Assembly (NCBI GenBank): GCA_001898095.1
Contig: MKSH01000149.1
Span: forward strand, 452 to 6,453
Length of the DNA stretch: 6,002 bases
Direction: 5' to 3'
From: Solirubrobacterales bacterium 70-9
GTDB lineage: Bacteria; Actinomycetota; Thermoleophilia; Solirubrobacterales; 70-9
Position numbers and translations under genes: made by a program. Of this stretch, positions 4,584-6,002 are shown piece by piece; position 1 is the stretch's first letter, and each line of letters opens with the position of its first letter. The notes beneath the pieces are model-generated. The model was not told where the DNA came from. It saw only the letters and a list, made by a program, of their open reading frames with translations, and did not search any database.

Positions 4584-5573
4584 CTATTCGCCTTTCTGTT
4601 CTTCTTCTTCGCGCTGGGCGAGGCCGACGATCGGCCCGGTGATCGTCCCGCGCAGCACCGCTTCGCCGGTGTATTTCGGCGTCGTTTTGTTTTTCGTCGC
4701 GACTTCGACCGCCGCTTCGAGCAGTTTGTTCTGGCTCCGCGTGATCGCGATCTGATCGAAGGTCCCCTTCGCCAGGTAGGCGAGGATTTCCACCGGCACT
4801 TCGAATTGGGCGGCAATCTCTTCGGCGCCTTTGCCGCTTGCCTTCACCGCGGTCGAGGCCAGCGGGATCATCTTCCGCGGCGACTGGGCGAGCCAGATGG
4901 TGTACGCGTTGGTCCCCTGCGTGGTCGGTTCGAGGCCTTTCGCTTCGATCTGCAGCGCCAGCTTGTTCTTCAACCGGCCGAAGGTCGCGAGGCCCACGGC
5001 TTCGCTGCCGTCGACCGCGATCAGTTCGGCCTGCGTCGCCTGCTTCCCGTTGGCGGCGTTTTCGGCACCGCTCTCTTCGGCGCCGGTGTTGGCCCCGCCT
5101 TCGTTCGCGGTCGTCGACGAGGAGGAGCCGCTGCCGCCGGAGACGAGGATCACGACGACCACGATCGCCGCGATCAGGGCGAGGATCCCACCACCGAGCA
5201 GCCAGGCATTTCGCCCGCTGGGAAGCGTGACCGTGCGGCCCCCGGATGGTCCGGAAGGCGGCGGAGAAGCGGGAGTGGCGGGGCCGGCAGCGGCCGGTTT
5301 GGCGGCGGCCGACGGCTCGGCGGGCGGCTCCTCCTCGGCGGGCACGGGCGGCTCCGGCGGCGCCGCTTCCGCGGCCGGCTTGGCGCCGCCCGGGATCGGC
5401 GGGGGGATGTCCGGCGCGGGCTTGCCTTCGGCCTGCAGTTGGGCGAGCGCGCCGACGACCTTCGCCCGTACCTCGTCCTCGCTCAGGCCCAGGAGGGCGG
5501 CGATATCCCCGTAGCCCTGCTCACCGGAGGCCAGCAGGCGCAGCATCGCATTCTGCTCGTTGCTCAGCGCCAC
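4584..5573 (-). CDS. membrane protein: sigma-region-4-like HTH, TM helix, RskA-like exodomain
   Basis: Predicted single-pass membrane protein of 329 residues. Residues 18-45 (EQGYGDIAALLGLSEDEVRAK) look like the helix-turn-helix of sigma factor region 4. A Pro/Ala/Glu-rich linker spans about 52-112. One hydrophobic helix lies at about 123-144, preceded by R113 and R121, so the N-terminus should be cytoplasmic and the C-terminus outside. A Ser/Gly/Asn-rich stalk (145-178) leads to an exported domain (about 180-320) whose pattern, including AYTIWLAQS and a GEAVLRGTITGP end, resembles the C-terminal domain of RskA-type anti-sigma factors. A role in membrane-coupled signalling is inferred. I chose GTG at 5573 because homologous N-termini of this kind begin near ALS-x2-Q; an upstream ATG at 5657 would overlap the divergent gene. 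The C-terminal half uses GAA and AAA far more than the N-terminal half and the neighbouring genes do. Confidence 0.68.
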   Translation of the reverse strand: MALSNEQNAMLRLLASGEQGYGDIAALLGLSEDEVRAKVVGALAQLQAEGKPAPDIPPPIPGGAKPAAEAAPPEPPVPAEEEPPAEPSAAAKPAAAGPATPASPPPSGPSGGRTVTLPSGRNAWLLGGGILALIAAIVVVVILVSGGSGSSSSTTANEGGANTGAEESGAENAANGKQATQAELIAVDGSEAVGLATFGRLKNKLALQIEAKGLEPTTQGTNAYTIWLAQSPRKMIPLASTAVKASGKGAEEIAAQFEVPVEILAYLAKGTFDQIAITRSQNKLLEAAVEVATKNKTTPKYTGEAVLRGTITGPIVGLAQREEEEQKGE

Positions 5574-5581
5574 GCGGGGGA

Positions 5582-5594
5582 ACCCTATTAGGGT
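5582..5594. promoter_or_regulatory. palindrome shared by two divergent starts
   Basis: ACCCTA (5582-5587) and TAGGGT (5589-5594) form a perfect 6-bp inverted repeat around one base. It sits in the 28-base gap between the GTG at 5573 (minus) and the ATG at 5602 (plus). On each strand the AGGG falls 8-9 bases before the start codon, so one palindrome may provide a weak ribosome site to both genes. It could instead be an operator. Confidence 0.4.
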
Positions 5595-5601
5595 CCCGCG
5601 G

Positions 5602-6002
5602 ATGGCAAGCGACGATTCGATTAAGCAGGTCCAGGACGGGGACACGAGCCAGAGCAACTTCGACGTCCATATCGGGACCGAGTGGCTCAGTCTCGACCCC
5701 GATGACGCCCGCGCGCGGGTCCCGATGCGCGACGAGCTCCGCCAGCCCTACGGCATCCTCCACGGCGGCGTCTACTCGAGCCTGATCGAGAGCCTCTGCA
5801 GCTACTCCACCGCCGTCGCGGTCCACGAGGACGGCAACATCGCGATGGGCCAGGCGATCGAGGTCAGCTTCCTGCGCCCGGTCACCAAGGGCCACGCCGA
5901 AGCCCGCGCGGTCGTCCGCCACCGCGGCAAGACCACCTGGGTCTGGCAGGTCGAGGTCCTCGACGACGAGGAACGCCTGTGCGCCGTCGCCAAGATGACG
6001 AT
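5602..6002 (+). CDS. PaaI-type hotdog-fold thioesterase (3' end cut by window)
   Basis: The first 133 residues of a probable acyl-CoA thioesterase of the PaaI/YdiI hotdog family, which hydrolyses acyl-CoA thioesters in the cytoplasm. The signature is clear: P49-Y50-G51 followed by H54-G55-G56 on the central hotdog helix, and E63 nine residues after the histidine, the usual position of the catalytic carboxylate. Later strands AIEVSFLRPVTKG and ARAVVRHRGKTTWVWQVEVLDD fit the family well, and full-length members have about 130-150 residues, so only a few residues should be missing. It starts at ATG 5602, 28 bases from the divergent minus-strand gene. The only ribosome-site candidate is AGGG at 5590-5593. 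No promoter hexamers fit in the gap, so the promoter probably lies inside the divergent gene. The physiological substrate cannot be read from this sequence. Confidence 0.85.
   Translation, partial: MASDDSIKQVQDGDTSQSNFDVHIGTEWLSLDPDDARARVPMRDELRQPYGILHGGVYSSLIESLCSYSTAVAVHEDGNIAMGQAIEVSFLRPVTKGHAEARAVVRHRGKTTWVWQVEVLDDEERLCAVAKMT

Noticed and set aside
4806..5591. Plus-strand open frames across the HTH-TM gene
   Set aside because: They are Gly/Arg-rich or Ala/Ser/Pro-rich shadows. The minus strand shows a coherent helix-turn-helix, membrane helix and exported domain.
1..6002. CRISPR array, insertion sequence or phage genes
   Set aside because: No spaced direct repeats, transposase motifs, terminal repeats or phage-type genes are visible; gene content is chromosomal in character.

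Overview
This high-GC window has strong GC-ending codon bias, short operon-style gene overlaps and several actinobacterial family signatures. A single-motif RsiG-like protein, a zinc-ribbon/FHA protein followed by a two-domain MerR regulator, and a nearby CDP-alcohol phosphatidyltransferase together suggest a deep-branching actinobacterium, most likely class Thermoleophilia (Solirubrobacterales-like). This placement is inferred from protein resemblance and gene order only.

Layout. Positions 1-93 hold no gene I can support. A pgsA-like phospholipid synthase gene (94-693, +) is followed by a 232-base spacer. That spacer starts with an imperfect hairpin overlapping the pgsA stop codon and ends in a clear sigma-70-type promoter (TTGAAC, 17 bp, TATACT) whose -35 box lies in an inverted repeat. 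From this promoter a tight five-gene + strand operon appears to run: rsiG-like (926-1186), GarA-like zinc-ribbon/FHA (1210-1686), Rv1828-like MerR regulator (1686-2438), SRPBCC protein (2445-2900) and an AGPS-like FAD flavoprotein (2897-4522). The last four are linked by gaps or overlaps of 23, -1, 6 and -4 bases. A second copy of the hairpin element lies between the operon end and a convergent minus-strand gene (4584-5573), which encodes a membrane protein with an N-terminal sigma-region-4-like helix-turn-helix, a Pro/Ala-rich linker, one membrane helix and an exported domain resembling the RskA C-terminal domain. Only 28 bases away, a PaaI-type hotdog thioesterase gene starts on the + strand (5602) and runs off the window.

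How they may work together. The first three operon genes look like a signalling module. The RsiG-like protein could hold a WhiG-type sigma factor when c-di-GMP is high, the FHA protein could be a phosphothreonine switch, and the MerR protein may autoregulate through the inverted repeat at the promoter. The last two genes, an SRPBCC ligand-binding fold and a flavoenzyme resembling alkylglycerone-phosphate synthase, point to lipid chemistry; the pgsA-like gene upstream fits that theme. Coupling between signalling and ether-type lipid metabolism is an inference from operon structure, not shown.

Most worth a second look are the duplicated two-stem palindromic element, the RsiG variant with His at the usual Gln position, the HTH-TM-exodomain protein with its internal codon-use shift, and the AGPS-like enzyme in an operon with c-di-GMP-type and FHA-type regulators.
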